Origin: Rhizobium herbae
Lineage (GTDB): Bacteria > Pseudomonadota > Alphaproteobacteria > Rhizobiales > Rhizobiaceae
DNA length: 64,000 bases
Assembly: GCF_019511375.1 (NCBI RefSeq)
Contig: NZ_JAEUAO010000006.1
Span: 248,001-312,000 of the forward strand
Direction of reading: 5' to 3'
Below the pieces are notes generated by a model. The model saw nothing but the letters and a program-made list of their open reading frames with translations, was not told where the DNA came from and searched no databases. Below are positions 18,701 through 27,037 of this stretch, piece by piece. The number at the start of each line of letters is the position of its first letter. The first letter of the stretch is position 1. A program made the translations under genes and the position numbers.

Positions 18701-21200
18701 CGGTGAATTGCGGCTTGATGCCGATCATGTCGCCTTGCGGCCGAACGGGCAGGACCAGCGACCGCTCGACGGCACGGCCACCGGCCTCCTGAACGCGCAC
18801 GGTGATGGTGGCGTTGAGCAGTTGAGTGGTCGACGGCGTCTCGGTCAGGTCGACATCGAAGGTCGCCTTGCCATCCTCGTCGAGCGGCACCAGTCCCTCG
18901 AGCGGCGTGCGGCTGTCCTCCGTTGCTTCCTCGTCGGCGAGGCCGAACGAATAGCCCTTGAACTCGGCGCTTTCGCGGGTCGGCTTCAGGCCGACTTCAC
19001 CCTCGAGCTCGAGCCCTGCCGCCGGCGCGCCATAGAGGAAGCGGCCATCGACGGTCACCGGCGTCGGCTTGCCGACCTCGATCTGCTCGACGGCGCTCGC
19101 CAGATCGAATTCGACCCGATCCGGCACGAAATCATCCACCTGGAACTGCTTCTCGCTGATCGCTGTCCCCTTCGGGTCGGTAAAGACCTGCACGGTCCAG
19201 GTTCCGCGCATGGAATTCGGCTGCAGGGCGAGATCGAGCGTATAACCACCGGCCTGTCCGCCATCGCTGACGACGCGACGATCCTCCACCCCGTCAGGGC
19301 GCATGAAGATGAAGGTCAGCGGCAGTTTCTCGATCGCAACCGAGGCGCTGTCGCGCGCCAGGGCCGAGACATGCACGATCTCGCCCGCGCGGTAGATACC
19401 GCGTTCGGTCCATGTCAGGATGTCGATGGCGCCCGGGGCCGCGCGACCGGTGACGCCGCGGTCAGAGAGGTCGAAGCCGGCTCGGGTCAAGTCGAGGAAG
19501 ACGAAATCATCCTTGCCGCCTTTTGCCGTGATGACCGCCGGGGTCATGGCGGCAGTGCCGCGCAGGAGACCGGCGTCGAAGGTGGCGCGACCATCGGCGT
19601 CGGTGGTCACCGTCCCGAGAATTTCGTTGTTCTTGGCGAGCAGCGTCAGTTCGACCCCGGGGATCTGCTTTGCCGACGCCAGGGACCTGGCAAAGACGCT
19701 CAGGCCATCGGTGCCGGAATAGGTGGACAGGCCGATATCGGAAACGACGAACCACTGCGTCGCCTGGCTGTCCCACTCGTTCGTCGCTCCGGTGGCAGTG
19801 ACCGCGGTCAGCACGTAGACGCCGGGCTTGCGCTGCGGCAACGCCTCATCCACCGGGAAGCTCGTCACCACTTCCTTGTTTAGGTCGGTCGAAATATCGA
19901 TCGAGCCCTGCCAGACCATTTCGCCGTTCTCGTCGCGGATGCGCTGAGCGCTGTATCCGTCGAGCTGGGTCAGGAACTGCGAGGATGTCAGCAGCGAGGC
20001 GATATTGCGGTCGCCGATGCGGTAGAGCTTGAGATTTGCGCTCGTCGTGTTGACCGAGACGATCGGAATGCCGCGCCGGGCGGTGCCGGGCAGCACAAAG
20101 CTGTCGCCGGTGAAGCGCACCATCGCTGCCCGGTCCGGAATGTAGACGTCGAGATTGACCTGGGTATCGAGCGGTTCGTCCGCGATCGAAGACGGCAGGC
20201 CCTGCCGGAAGGCCAGCTTGTAGCGCTGGCCATGGCTCAGGCCCTCGACGCAGATTTCGCTGCCCTTTGCCTCCAGCGCTTTAGGCGCTGCGCCATCGAG
20301 CGTGACAAAGGGCGTGTAATCCGTCTTTACCAGCGGCTCGGAGAACTGGGCGCAGACCCGTGGTACCGCGCTGTCGGAATCGATCGTATGGTCCGTGACG
20401 CGGAAACCCTGGCGGGTTTTCAGCTCGGCATAGGCGGCGCGAACCGTTTTTGTCTCGACGAGCGCGAGGCTCGCCTTGTAGGCACCAAGCGCTGCTCGGA
20501 AATTCTCCGAACTTTCGAGCGCCTTTGCCAGAACGGCGAGAGCGTCGGCGCGCGACTGGCTCGTGCGTGTCAACTGATAGCCGTTTATGGCCGCAAACGC
20601 GGCCTGGGTTGCGAAATCGGTATTGCCAAAGACGCGGTTGGCGGCGCGAGCAGCCTCTATCCACAGGGCACCATCATCGGGAAGGATCGCCAGGGCACCC
20701 TGGAAAGCTTTGAGGGCCGGGGCGATGTTGCCGGCCGCAAGTTCGCGATGGGCAGCCTCAATCAGGCCGTTGAGCCCTTGCCCTTCCTGATCCGCTTCCA
20801 GCGCGAGATTGTCCTTGGCTGCGCGGGCGCCGGCGAGCAACTGCTCGCTGAGAAATGGCAGTGCCGGCGGCGCACCGATGTCCGGCTCATTGGAGGAGGC
20901 TTCGACGATCTTGCCCGCAATCGCGCCATTGAATGTGTTCAGCTTGTTGTAGTCGGATTTGAGGAAACACCATTTCACCTTGGGATTGTAGGTGAAGGCG
21001 CGGCAGGCGGCGTCGGCGATGCAGACCTTTTCACATTGGCCGAGGGTGACGTTCTGCTCGGTGCGCAGGTCAAAGCCGAAATAGTCGCCGTTTTCCGTCG
21101 TCACCACATGCCGGCCCGTTTCCGCCGCATGGGTCGTGGGTGAAAATGCAAGGGCAGCGAAAATGATGGCTGAAAAGCGGATAAACGCGCGCATAGACAT
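15747..21200 (-). CDS. Bacterial alpha-2-macroglobulin with PAN/Apple N-terminal domain
   Basis: An 1817-residue periplasmic protease-trapping protein. A signal peptide (to THAAE) is followed by a small Cys-rich PAN/Apple-like domain at about residues 35-95 (GQCEKVCIADAACRAFTYN). Then come macroglobulin domains and the thioester motif YGCAEQTTSR with Cys1369 and Gln1372, both intact. The conserved helical thioester domain follows (GLWGPGSGDLWLDAYV). A good GGGAGGACTT site precedes the ATG. It overlaps pbpC by one base. No lipobox is evident, unlike E. coli YfhM, so it may be soluble or held by another partner. Family role: inhibits attacking host or competitor proteases. Confidence 0.95.
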   Translation of the reverse strand: MSMRAFIRFSAIIFAALAFSPTTHAAETGRHVVTTENGDYFGFDLRTEQNVTLGQCEKVCIADAACRAFTYNPKVKWCFLKSDYNKLNTFNGAIAGKIVEASSNEPDIGAPPALPFLSEQLLAGARAAKDNLALEADQEGQGLNGLIEAAHRELAAGNIAPALKAFQGALAILPDDGALWIEAARAANRVFGNTDFATQAAFAAINGYQLTRTSQSRADALAVLAKALESSENFRAALGAYKASLALVETKTVRAAYAELKTRQGFRVTDHTIDSDSAVPRVCAQFSEPLVKTDYTPFVTLDGAAPKALEAKGSEICVEGLSHGQRYKLAFRQGLPSSIADEPLDTQVNLDVYIPDRAAMVRFTGDSFVLPGTARRGIPIVSVNTTSANLKLYRIGDRNIASLLTSSQFLTQLDGYSAQRIRDENGEMVWQGSIDISTDLNKEVVTSFPVDEALPQRKPGVYVLTAVTATGATNEWDSQATQWFVVSDIGLSTYSGTDGLSVFARSLASAKQIPGVELTLLAKNNEILGTVTTDADGRATFDAGLLRGTAAMTPAVITAKGGKDDFVFLDLTRAGFDLSDRGVTGRAAPGAIDILTWTERGIYRAGEIVHVSALARDSASVAIEKLPLTFIFMRPDGVEDRRVVSDGGQAGGYTLDLALQPNSMRGTWTVQVFTDPKGTAISEKQFQVDDFVPDRVEFDLASAVEQIEVGKPTPVTVDGRFLYGAPAAGLELEGEVGLKPTRESAEFKGYSFGLADEEATEDSRTPLEGLVPLDEDGKATFDVDLTETPSTTQLLNATITVRVQEAGGRAVERSLVLPVRPQGDMIGIKPQFTGDLAENAVGKFHVIAIDAHGEKQAKTGLIWKLLRVEQDYQWYRDGSAWKYEPVISTKQVSTGKLDVTRDGGEISLSAGWGRYRLEVETADMDGPASSVEFDSGWYVATTSTETPDGLEIALDRQDYAVGDTAKLRISPRFAGEALVTIGSEKLIATKTATISAEGGEIDIPITEEFGAGVYLTATLYRPGDAQESRMPMRAIGIKWLTVDPADRKLSVKLDVPEKTLPRQTLNIPVEVVGAGAGEGAYVTVAAVDVGILNLTRYEVPDPEGWYFGQRQLGLEIRDLYGRLIDGSLGATGRLRTGGDGGQLPLQGNPPTQELVAFFSGPVELDASGKAIVSFDIPQFNGTARVMAVAWSKRGVGHASADVVIRDPVVVTASLPKFLAPGDKAELRLDIANTDGPAGDLNLKVTSNSSVVIDSAQAEQTFNVKPGGKFDLTLPLSGVHPGSGAISIELTSADGLSLQQSVFVPVRPAALPVTTRHPVTIEPNASLKVDGELLAESMLQGSAVSISVTRSAAFDIPALLTSLDRYPYGCAEQTTSRALPLLYLSELSKQSGLPDDTDVQKRVQEAIYRVLSYQSSTGSFGLWGPGSGDLWLDAYVTDFLTRAREQKYQVSDQAMVQALDNLQNALSYEIDVKSQGNEIAYALYVLARNRKAAISDLRYYANTKLDEFPTPLSKGHLAAALALYGDAQRSQSVFAEALQMAADTKTSILDRSDYGSPLRDDAAVLTLAAESRPVPAIIPQLSKIVAREWERTSYTSTQEQMWTLLAARAIQGGDQDLKLDINGTTRSGGYAARLTGDAILDQPITIGNRSSDPVTAVVTTVAAPAFPLPAGGNGFTIQRTYYTLDGEEANITQAKQNERYVVVINATESNAWPSRVLITDLLPAGFEIDNPSLVDSAKLSNFEWIGEIEAAHTEFRSDRFVAAFDRSSGDDRAITVAYVVRAVTPGIYDHPAASIEDMYRPQFSARTAMGRLEVQAVE

Positions 21201-21271
21201 AAGTCCTCCCCAACGCTGCCGTTTTAAGCGGTTGTACTCTTCAGACTTGTCTGTCGTTTGTCAACCGAAAC

Positions 21272-21300
21272 GGGCAGCGACCGATCTGTGGTCACTGCCC
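21272..21300 (-). terminator. Hairpin downstream of ssuD
   Basis: GGGCAG-C-GACC, loop GATCTGT, then GGTC-A-CTGCCC, an 11-base stem with one internal mismatch. It lies about 100 bases after the ssuD stop and 70 bases before the alpha-2-macroglobulin start. Read on the minus strand it is followed by GTTTCGGTT, a weak T-rich tail. Confidence 0.5.
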
Positions 21301-21403
21301 TGGTTAACGGTTGAACATCACAGTTTAATCGCAGGACACGTCATAAATATCCGCAACTCCCGATGTTCTTCAAGGAACGGCATTGGCTGTTGATGTCGGC
21401 TCG

Positions 21404-22573
21404 TCAGGACTGGGAAGCCTTGAGTGTCGGGCGATGATCTCCGGCGATGGTCTCGCCGAATGGACCGGTGTTGGCGCTGGGGGAATAGCTTTTCACGGGA
21501 TGGTTGAGCGGCAGGTTCGGAAGCACCAGCTCTCCGAACTTGTAAGCTTCTTCCAGATGCGGATAGCCGGAAAGGATGAAGGTGTCGATGCCGAGCTGGC
21601 GATACTCGTCGATGCGCGCCTTCACCTGGTCGGGATCGCCGACGAGCGCCGTTCCCGCACCGCCGCGCACCAGCCCGACACCGGCCCACAAGTTCGGACT
21701 GATTTCCAGCTTGTCCTTGCGGCCGCCATGCAGCTTGCTCATCCGGCTCTGGCCAACTGAATCCATGCGCTGGAAGACCTTTTGAGCCGCCGCGATCGTG
21801 TCCTCGTCGACATATTTGATGAGCTCATCGGCCGCTGTCCAGGCTTCCTTTGCCGTCTCGCGGACAATCACGTGAAGCCGGATGCCGAAGGTGACCTCCC
21901 GGCCTTCGGCGTCCGCCAGCGCCCTCACCTCTGCGATCTTCTTCTCGACATCCTCCGGCGGCTCGCCCCAGGTGAGGTATTTGTCGATCGTGCGCGCCGC
22001 AACCTGCTGGCCGACGCCGGAAGAGCCGCCGAAATAGAGCGGCGGATGCGGATCCTGGAACGGCCGGAACAGAAGCTTCGCATCCTCGATGTCGAAATGC
22101 TTGCTCTTGACGGTCACGTCCTCGCCGCGCAGCACGGCTTTAAAGATGTCGAGGAATTCCTCGGTGACCTCATAGCGTTCCTCATGGGAATAGTGGATGC
22201 CGTCACCTTTGTTTTCTATCGGGTCGCCGCCGGTGACGACGTTGATGAGCAGACGTCCGCTCGATATCCGGTCAAGCGTCGCCGTCATGCGGGCGGCAAG
22301 TGTCGGGCTCAGCAGACCGGGGCGGACGGCGACGAGGAAGCGCAGCTTCTCCGTCAGCGGCGCCAGCGCCGAGGCTACGATCCAGCTGTCCTCGCAGCTT
22401 CGGCCGGTCGGGATCAGCACTCCGTAGTAGCCGAGATTGTCAGCGGCCTGGGCGATCTGTTTCAGATAGTTGATATCGACGTTGCGGCCGCCGACGGAGG
22501 TACCGAGATAACGGCTTTCTCCATGCGTCGGCAAAAACCAGAGAACGTTGATTTTTTCAGGAATGGCGCTCAT
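21404..22573 (-). CDS. ssuD: FMNH2-dependent alkanesulfonate monooxygenase
   Basis: A 389-residue bacterial luciferase-like TIM-barrel monooxygenase that releases sulfite from alkanesulfonates with FMNH2 and oxygen. Landmarks are [17 protein letters not shown] at the start, [32 protein letters not shown] and [15 protein letters not shown], all close to SsuD. The ATG at 22573 is chosen because it directly precedes this conserved start and has GGAG at good spacing. No ssuE reductase or ssuABC transporter is in the window. The upstream FAD gene shares a promoter element with it. Confidence 0.93.
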   Translation of the reverse strand: MSAIPEKINVLWFLPTHGESRYLGTSVGGRNVDINYLKQIAQAADNLGYYGVLIPTGRSCEDSWIVASALAPLTEKLRFLVAVRPGLLSPTLAARMTATLDRISSGRLLINVVTGGDPIENKGDGIHYSHEERYEVTEEFLDIFKAVLRGEDVTVKSKHFDIEDAKLLFRPFQDPHPPLYFGGSSGVGQQVAARTIDKYLTWGEPPEDVEKKIAEVRALADAEGREVTFGIRLHVIVRETAKEAWTAADELIKYVDEDTIAAAQKVFQRMDSVGQSRMSKLHGGRKDKLEISPNLWAGVGLVRGGAGTALVGDPDQVKARIDEYRQLGIDTFILSGYPHLEEAYKFGELVLPNLPLNHPVKSYSPSANTGPFGETIAGDHRPTLKASQS

Positions 22574-22657
22574 GTGCAATTTTTCTCCAGTTCGTACGGC
22601 GGTGGCATTTCGGCTGCCAGTGTTTCCGGATACGACCTCGAGTACAAAATAATAATA

Positions 22658-22672
22658 TCTATATATTTTATC
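22658..22672 (-). promoter_or_regulatory. Shared AT-rich element upstream of ssuD
   Basis: TCTATATATTTTATC (plus-strand reading) lies 85-99 bases before the ssuD start. It matches 13 of 15 bases of the element at 24296-24310, which sits at the same distance from the next gene. Both lie in locally AT-rich DNA. It is a candidate activator site for a sulfur-limitation regulon. Confidence 0.5.
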
Positions 22673-22814
22673 GGTTACGGAAAATCCGTCCTCCGGCACG
22701 CCGTTCCTGAGGCGTTAAATTCAAGGGTGCAACCGAGGAAATCGGAGGGCCGGATCTCGACCGCGAACCAATGGCCGCGGCATCAGATCACCAGCAGAAG
22801 AGATCGAAAATCGG

Positions 22815-24212
22815 TCAGCCAGCCTGCAACTGCGGCCGCAATTGCGCGTTGACCAGTGTTGCGGCAGCGTACGCCTGTGTCACGATCTCCGGAACGAGAT
22901 CGATATCCGGAAGCGACCCGAGACCGAGGGGGCCGATGGCGAAGAGACCGGCGGGCCTGCCCCTGGGTGTCAACAGTTCGCCCGCAGGATTGACCGCAAG
23001 ACCAAGTCCGAGTTCATCCGTGGTTGCAAGACCGGCGGAAATCAGGTCGGCGATTACGGGGTCGTTCAAATCGGGAGACAGACAGCGACAGTCGATAACT
23101 TTGTCCGCGGGGAACTGCTCTTCGGCAGACTGACCGGCCCAGCGGACGACAAGTCCGCCGGGGATGTGCCTCAGCGTGGTCCCACGCTTCAATTGCGTCA
23201 TGCCTCCGGCCAGTTCCCGTTCCAACCGTGCATGCACGTCCGCCGGGAGCCGGTTACGATGGCTGTCGTAGATGGCCCTGAGATGACGATTGAATTGCCG
23301 CTTCTCACTCGGCGGCAACGAGGCCCACAAGGTGCGGGCACGCTTGCGCAGGCCGTTCATCGCCGCCTGCCAGCTCCAGCCGTTTTCTTCGGCTTCCGCG
23401 CACGCATTGCGGACGAACCGGACGATATGGCGAAGCTGCGATGGCATCGGCTGAGACGGGAAGACAGCATCCGCGGGCATGCGAGTGTGTGGCTGCGGCA
23501 GGAACCCGCGGCGTGACAGGATCGTGATGCGGCCGGTAAATCCGCCGTCGCGCAGTTGCAACACCTGATCCACAGCCCGCAGGCCATTACCCATCACGAC
23601 AACATGCTGAGCATTGCCGGACGATCCCGGCAGAGCGCCTCCACCATCGTGCTCGTTCGCCTCCGGTGGAGGAGCCTTCAACCCATAGCCGGTTGCCAGA
23701 ACGACAGCGTCGCAAACGGCCTCGCTGCCGTTAGCCAGTCTCAGTGTGAACAGGCCATTGTCGTTGCGCTGGATTCTCGCAATGCCCTCATTGGACATCT
23801 GGACGCTCACATCCGTGCGCTGGGCCAGAGCTTCGGAAAATCGCTGATACACATAATCACTGAAGGTGGCCTTCGGCACGAAGATCTGGCCAAAGCCCGG
23901 GATCGCAGCGGAAACCGCTTCGCGAAAATGCGCGTTGGCCTGAAGCCAGCGGGTGAAATCCTTGGGTTCACCCGTCGAAACGGAGAGATCGCGGGCGCGG
24001 CTGTTCAGGATTTCGGTGGAGCGGGCCGTCGCCAGAGCTTGGCCGCCGCTGATGATCGGCTGCGGATCGAACATGCGCAAGAGGAACGGCTGGCTGACCG
24101 ACTTCAGAAGAGCGATCGCCATCATCAGACCGGAAAAGCCGCGGCCCACGATGGCGATCTGCAGGGGCTGGCCGCCATAAGCGTTGGGCGACAAGAAACC
24201 GTGAACCGTCAT
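22815..24212 (-). CDS. FAD/NAD(P)-binding oxidoreductase
   Basis: A 465-residue flavoprotein of the FAD_NAD_binding_9 type (COG4529 group). The N-terminal Rossmann motif is IAIVGRGFSGLMMAIAL, a slightly altered GxGxxG. A second nucleotide site is seen at VVVMGNGLRAVDQVLQL, and a C-terminal segment reads GLFAIGPLGLGSLPDIDLVPEI. ATG 24212 is chosen for its strong GGGGAGGGGATGAT leader. Transcribed towards ssuD with a 241-base gap that contains ssuD's own putative promoter element. A link to sulfur compound use is inferred from neighbourhood and the shared element; the substrate is unknown. Confidence 0.85.
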   Translation of the reverse strand: MTVHGFLSPNAYGGQPLQIAIVGRGFSGLMMAIALLKSVSQPFLLRMFDPQPIISGGQALATARSTEILNSRARDLSVSTGEPKDFTRWLQANAHFREAVSAAIPGFGQIFVPKATFSDYVYQRFSEALAQRTDVSVQMSNEGIARIQRNDNGLFTLRLANGSEAVCDAVVLATGYGLKAPPPEANEHDGGGALPGSSGNAQHVVVMGNGLRAVDQVLQLRDGGFTGRITILSRRGFLPQPHTRMPADAVFPSQPMPSQLRHIVRFVRNACAEAEENGWSWQAAMNGLRKRARTLWASLPPSEKRQFNRHLRAIYDSHRNRLPADVHARLERELAGGMTQLKRGTTLRHIPGGLVVRWAGQSAEEQFPADKVIDCRCLSPDLNDPVIADLISAGLATTDELGLGLAVNPAGELLTPRGRPAGLFAIGPLGLGSLPDIDLVPEIVTQAYAAATLVNAQLRPQLQAG

Positions 24213-24295
24213 ATCATCCCCTCCCCGCGTCATGCGGCTGGATTGTTGAACCTTGGCACCGTCAGTCAACGGCAGTTCACAAATATACGGCATAG

Positions 24296-24310
24296 TCTAT
24301 CTATTTAATC
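24296..24310 (-). promoter_or_regulatory. Shared AT-rich element upstream of the FAD oxidoreductase
   Basis: TCTATCTATTTAATC (plus-strand reading) lies 84-98 bases before the start of the FAD gene. It is nearly identical in sequence and spacing to the element before ssuD. A second partly shared block, TATATTTGT here and TATTTTGT there, follows 8-10 bases further downstream. Confidence 0.5.
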
Positions 24311-24438
24311 ATTTTAACCACAAGCAGCACAGGTAGCAAGTCGTTTTCACGCACTGTAATTTTTCGATATATTTGTGTTACTTGGAGGGGATTTGGCCGT
24401 GCGCCCCTGGCGCGTGGTTTGGTAGTGTTGTCCGAACG

Positions 24439-24831
24439 TCAACCGTCGATCCGCTCGGAGCGCAGCCTTTCTAGCCGACGAATAAAGGCTTTAATATCGC
24501 TGCCGGTCCGGCGCAATTCTCGCTTGCGGATCAGTACGGACATGACACGTGCTGCAGTCGAAAAGGTCATTTCATCAAGGGGGCTGTCGCTGTTCCAGGG
24601 TTTGGTCAACCGCTCGGTAATGGCACTCACCATATTGTTTGGCAGAATATCGGTGCAATCACGCATGTGATCGAACACAACCGCGATCGGAACCGGAACG
24701 CCCTGATGGTACACCTTCGGAGCTTCTTCGCTTTCGACCCAATCGTCGTAAGCGTCCAGTGCATCGCGGAACAGCTGGTGGAGCGTGATCGGCGCATGTC
24801 CTTCATGAAGTTGCGGTAACAGGTTCTTCAT
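24439..24831 (-). CDS. Conserved-looking hypothetical protein
   Basis: A 130-residue soluble protein that I do not recognise. It starts MKNLLPQLHEG at 24831 (an in-frame start 24 bases earlier is also possible) and ends with basic, helical sequence (RRLERLRSERIDG). There is no signal peptide or membrane segment. It contains DHMRDCTDILPNN and AARVMSVLIRKRELRRTGSD. The 285 bases between it and the RES toxin gene hold no recognisable gene. Codon use looks normal for the window. Confidence 0.55.
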   Translation of the reverse strand: MKNLLPQLHEGHAPITLHQLFRDALDAYDDWVESEEAPKVYHQGVPVPIAVVFDHMRDCTDILPNNMVSAITERLTKPWNSDSPLDEMTFSTAARVMSVLIRKRELRRTGSDIKAFIRRLERLRSERIDG

Positions 24832-25116
24832 CTGCACATCCTCACATCGTTGCAAACTACGGTGGTGGATGCCGACGCAAATCGGCCCAACGGCAACGCA
24901 TGAACGAAATGGATTGTTCCGGACAGTTGCGAAAAAACGCGCCTTTCTGCAGGCACCTCGAATTCCATCCGCAGGAATTCGCGTTTTTCAGCTCGTCTAC
25001 CGCGCCAGCGACCGCGCGCCGGAATCCTCGCCGACGCTGCATTTGAACTTTTACATTCGTTCCGGTGCCTTCAGGCACTGTTTTCGCGCGTCCGCCTCTC
25101 CGCCATGCGGGGATTC

Positions 25117-25632
25117 CTACATCCACGAGGCCGGTGTCTTCGGCAGCCTGCTGTCGGGATCGACCACATCAAGGCGCGGTGCGCCATTTGTGTTCCACCG
25201 CCAGAGCGCCACGCAGGTTCCGCCCGGTGACATGAAGGAAGGGTAGACCACACCGTCGAAATCCTGCTTGATCAGCCGTTCGCGCAGCCGATGGGTCTCG
25301 GGCACCTCACCCTTGTCGAGATCCATGCGCCATTCGCACCGATGAATATCTGCTGCCGTGTCGAGCTTTGTGAGCGTCGCCTCATCGGTAAGGTCGGCCA
25401 GTCTGGCGCCTTTGAGCTCTAACTGCGCGATCAATGCCGGATGCTGGACAAAGCCCTGATTGTATTCCGCCCACGCCGTCGAAAGTTCGCGCGCCGCATA
25501 GATCGTCGGCGCGCCCATGGGGTTCCAGCGTCCGCCGAACCGGGCCGCGCCCTCGCCCGACAATGGCGCAAAGGCCCATTGCGGCACGAAGGCGCGCCAG
25601 AGGGTCAGCTTACCCGCGTCTTTATCAGGCAT
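25117..25632 (-). CDS. RES-domain toxin (type II toxin-antitoxin)
   Basis: A 171-residue RES-domain protein. The name-giving residues are seen as LWRAF (Arg), IYAARELSTAWAE (Glu) and MSPGGTCVALWRWN (Ser). RES toxins such as ParT, Res and MbcT attack NAD+ or modify targets in an ADP-ribosyl fashion. The ATG lies eight bases inside the end of the upstream Xre/ParS gene, the usual antitoxin-first arrangement. All three key residues are present, so it looks active. Confidence 0.92.
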   Translation of the reverse strand: MPDKDAGKLTLWRAFVPQWAFAPLSGEGAARFGGRWNPMGAPTIYAARELSTAWAEYNQGFVQHPALIAQLELKGARLADLTDEATLTKLDTAADIHRCEWRMDLDKGEVPETHRLRERLIKQDFDGVVYPSFMSPGGTCVALWRWNTNGAPRLDVVDPDSRLPKTPASWM

Positions 25633-25996
25633 AGACGCCGGAACGCACCGCCTCGAGATAGGCCAGCACCTTGTCCGACTTGCCCTCGCTCACCAGATCA
25701 AAGGCCGTCTTGCCCGCCCAGCCGGGGATCGGCTGATGCTTGAACCAGATTGTCGCGCGGTTCTCGTCGCCGGCCATTTCGCTTGCCATGGCAAGGATGC
25801 GCACGACATGGCTCAAGGCGTGGTCCACCTTGCGCGCGCCGGATTTCGCCGTCAGCGTGTTGCGGGCAACGCCGATCAGCCGGGCAAGCTCGGACAGCGT
25901 GACGCCGAGCTGTTTCGCGACCCTATCCGCCGACAGGAACGGTGATTGCCCGTCCCCGAACCGGGTTGCCGTCGTATCCAAGCTCAAGGCCGTCAT
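25625..25996 (-). CDS. Xre/MbcA/ParS-type antitoxin
   Basis: A 123-residue partner of the RES toxin. An N-terminal Xre-like helix-turn-helix (SADRVAKQLGVTLSELARLIGVARNTL) is followed by the DUF2384/ParS toxin-binding domain, ending IPGWAGKTAFDLVSEGKSDKVLAYLEAVRSG. This C-terminus normally enters the toxin's active site. It overlaps the toxin start by eight bases. As in related pairs it probably represses its own promoter, which would lie in the 225 bases before 26222. Confidence 0.93.
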   Translation of the reverse strand: MTALSLDTTATRFGDGQSPFLSADRVAKQLGVTLSELARLIGVARNTLTAKSGARKVDHALSHVVRILAMASEMAGDENRATIWFKHQPIPGWAGKTAFDLVSEGKSDKVLAYLEAVRSGVYA

Positions 25997-26221
25997 GGCA
26001 CATTTCCTAGCACATTTTGATTAAGACAGCATCAAAATATGCTCAAACTGCGCGCCTTTCAAGTGATGCCGCTCGTCGAGATCCCAGAAACGGGGCTGGC
26101 CGCGCTCCAAGCGTAGGTTTGCACAGGCCTCCATTCATTTGATGGGGCGCCAAGTGTGAGAGGTCCAAGCGCCGAACGCGGAGGTGAAGACGAGCCACTC
26201 ACGGCCCTTGAAGGCTGCCGG

Positions 26222-27007
26222 CTAATGAGCCCGATGATTTCGCAGGGCGCGCTCTAACGCCAAACCCAACATCAGTACAGCGAAGGTCCATCCGAGCATA
26301 TAGTTCATGGACATCAAATGGGTCGGATACGTCGAAAAAAACGCTGTCCGAAACAGGGCGACGAAGTGCATGATCGGGTTGTAAGCCAGAATTTCCCTGG
26401 CCTGCGGCGGCATGTATTCGGGAATGAAAAAGACCCCGCTGAAAAATATCTGAATGCGTGAAAAAATCCCAAAACAGAATTTCCATAGTGGAAACAGGTA
26501 AGTCAGGAACGAATTTATAAGTCCTATGCCAAAGGAAAACAACGTGAGCATTGCCAGGAACTGCACGATCGGAAAAGGATTATACGGTACTGCGAAGCGC
26601 GAAAGATCCAATACGCCAATCATTGCGAAGAAAGCGACAAAAGCAACGGTAAACGACAGAAACTCTACGAAACTCCGCGCGATTGAGTAATCGAGCGCCT
26701 CAACGAACGGGATACTTGTGACTGCCTTGGACGCCTCGAGCGCCGATGCGGCTTTGACACTGATGGCCCGAAAGAAAAGAATGGGAAAAATGCCCGTGGC
26801 TATAAACAGCAGCAGACTATCACCGATAATCAGGTGTCGACCGAGATATGTGAAGATGATCCAGTGCCCTACGATAAAAAAAAGGGCCTCCAGCAGGTCA
26901 AACAACTGCGTGAAAGCGTGCTTGCTGTTGCGCAATCTGACTTCGCGAATCGTAAGCGCACTTACGATTCTCATCTGCCTCGACAAGCCGAGCGCCAATG
27001 CATTCAT
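26222..27007 (-). CDS. kpsM: Capsular polysaccharide ABC exporter, permease (KpsM/RkpT type)
   Basis: A 261-residue ABC-2 family membrane protein with about six hydrophobic segments. It begins SALTIREVRLRNSKHAFTQ, the typical entry of KpsM-like permeases, and ends with a helix before LERALRNHRAH. It would form the inner-membrane channel for a capsular polysaccharide with the KpsT ATPase. It lies 30 bases after kpsE in the same orientation. Unusually, the ATPase gene is not adjacent but about 6 kb away on the opposite strand. Confidence 0.9.
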   Translation of the reverse strand: MNALALGLSRQMRIVSALTIREVRLRNSKHAFTQLFDLLEALFFIVGHWIIFTYLGRHLIIGDSLLLFIATGIFPILFFRAISVKAASALEASKAVTSIPFVEALDYSIARSFVEFLSFTVAFVAFFAMIGVLDLSRFAVPYNPFPIVQFLAMLTLFSFGIGLINSFLTYLFPLWKFCFGIFSRIQIFFSGVFFIPEYMPPQAREILAYNPIMHFVALFRTAFFSTYPTHLMSMNYMLGWTFAVLMLGLALERALRNHRAH

Positions 27008-27037
27008 GGAAGGATCATCTCCGCCAGCTCAATTCGA

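Noticed and set aside
18645..19883. A 412-residue plus-strand frame opposite the alpha-2-macroglobulin gene
   Set aside because: Antisense shadow with no ribosome site or domain; the opposite strand encodes an unbroken family protein.
24857..25126. An 89-residue minus-strand frame between the hypothetical protein and the RES toxin
   Set aside because: Composition is uneven and Arg/Cys-rich; no ribosome site or family resemblance, and it overlaps the toxin end.
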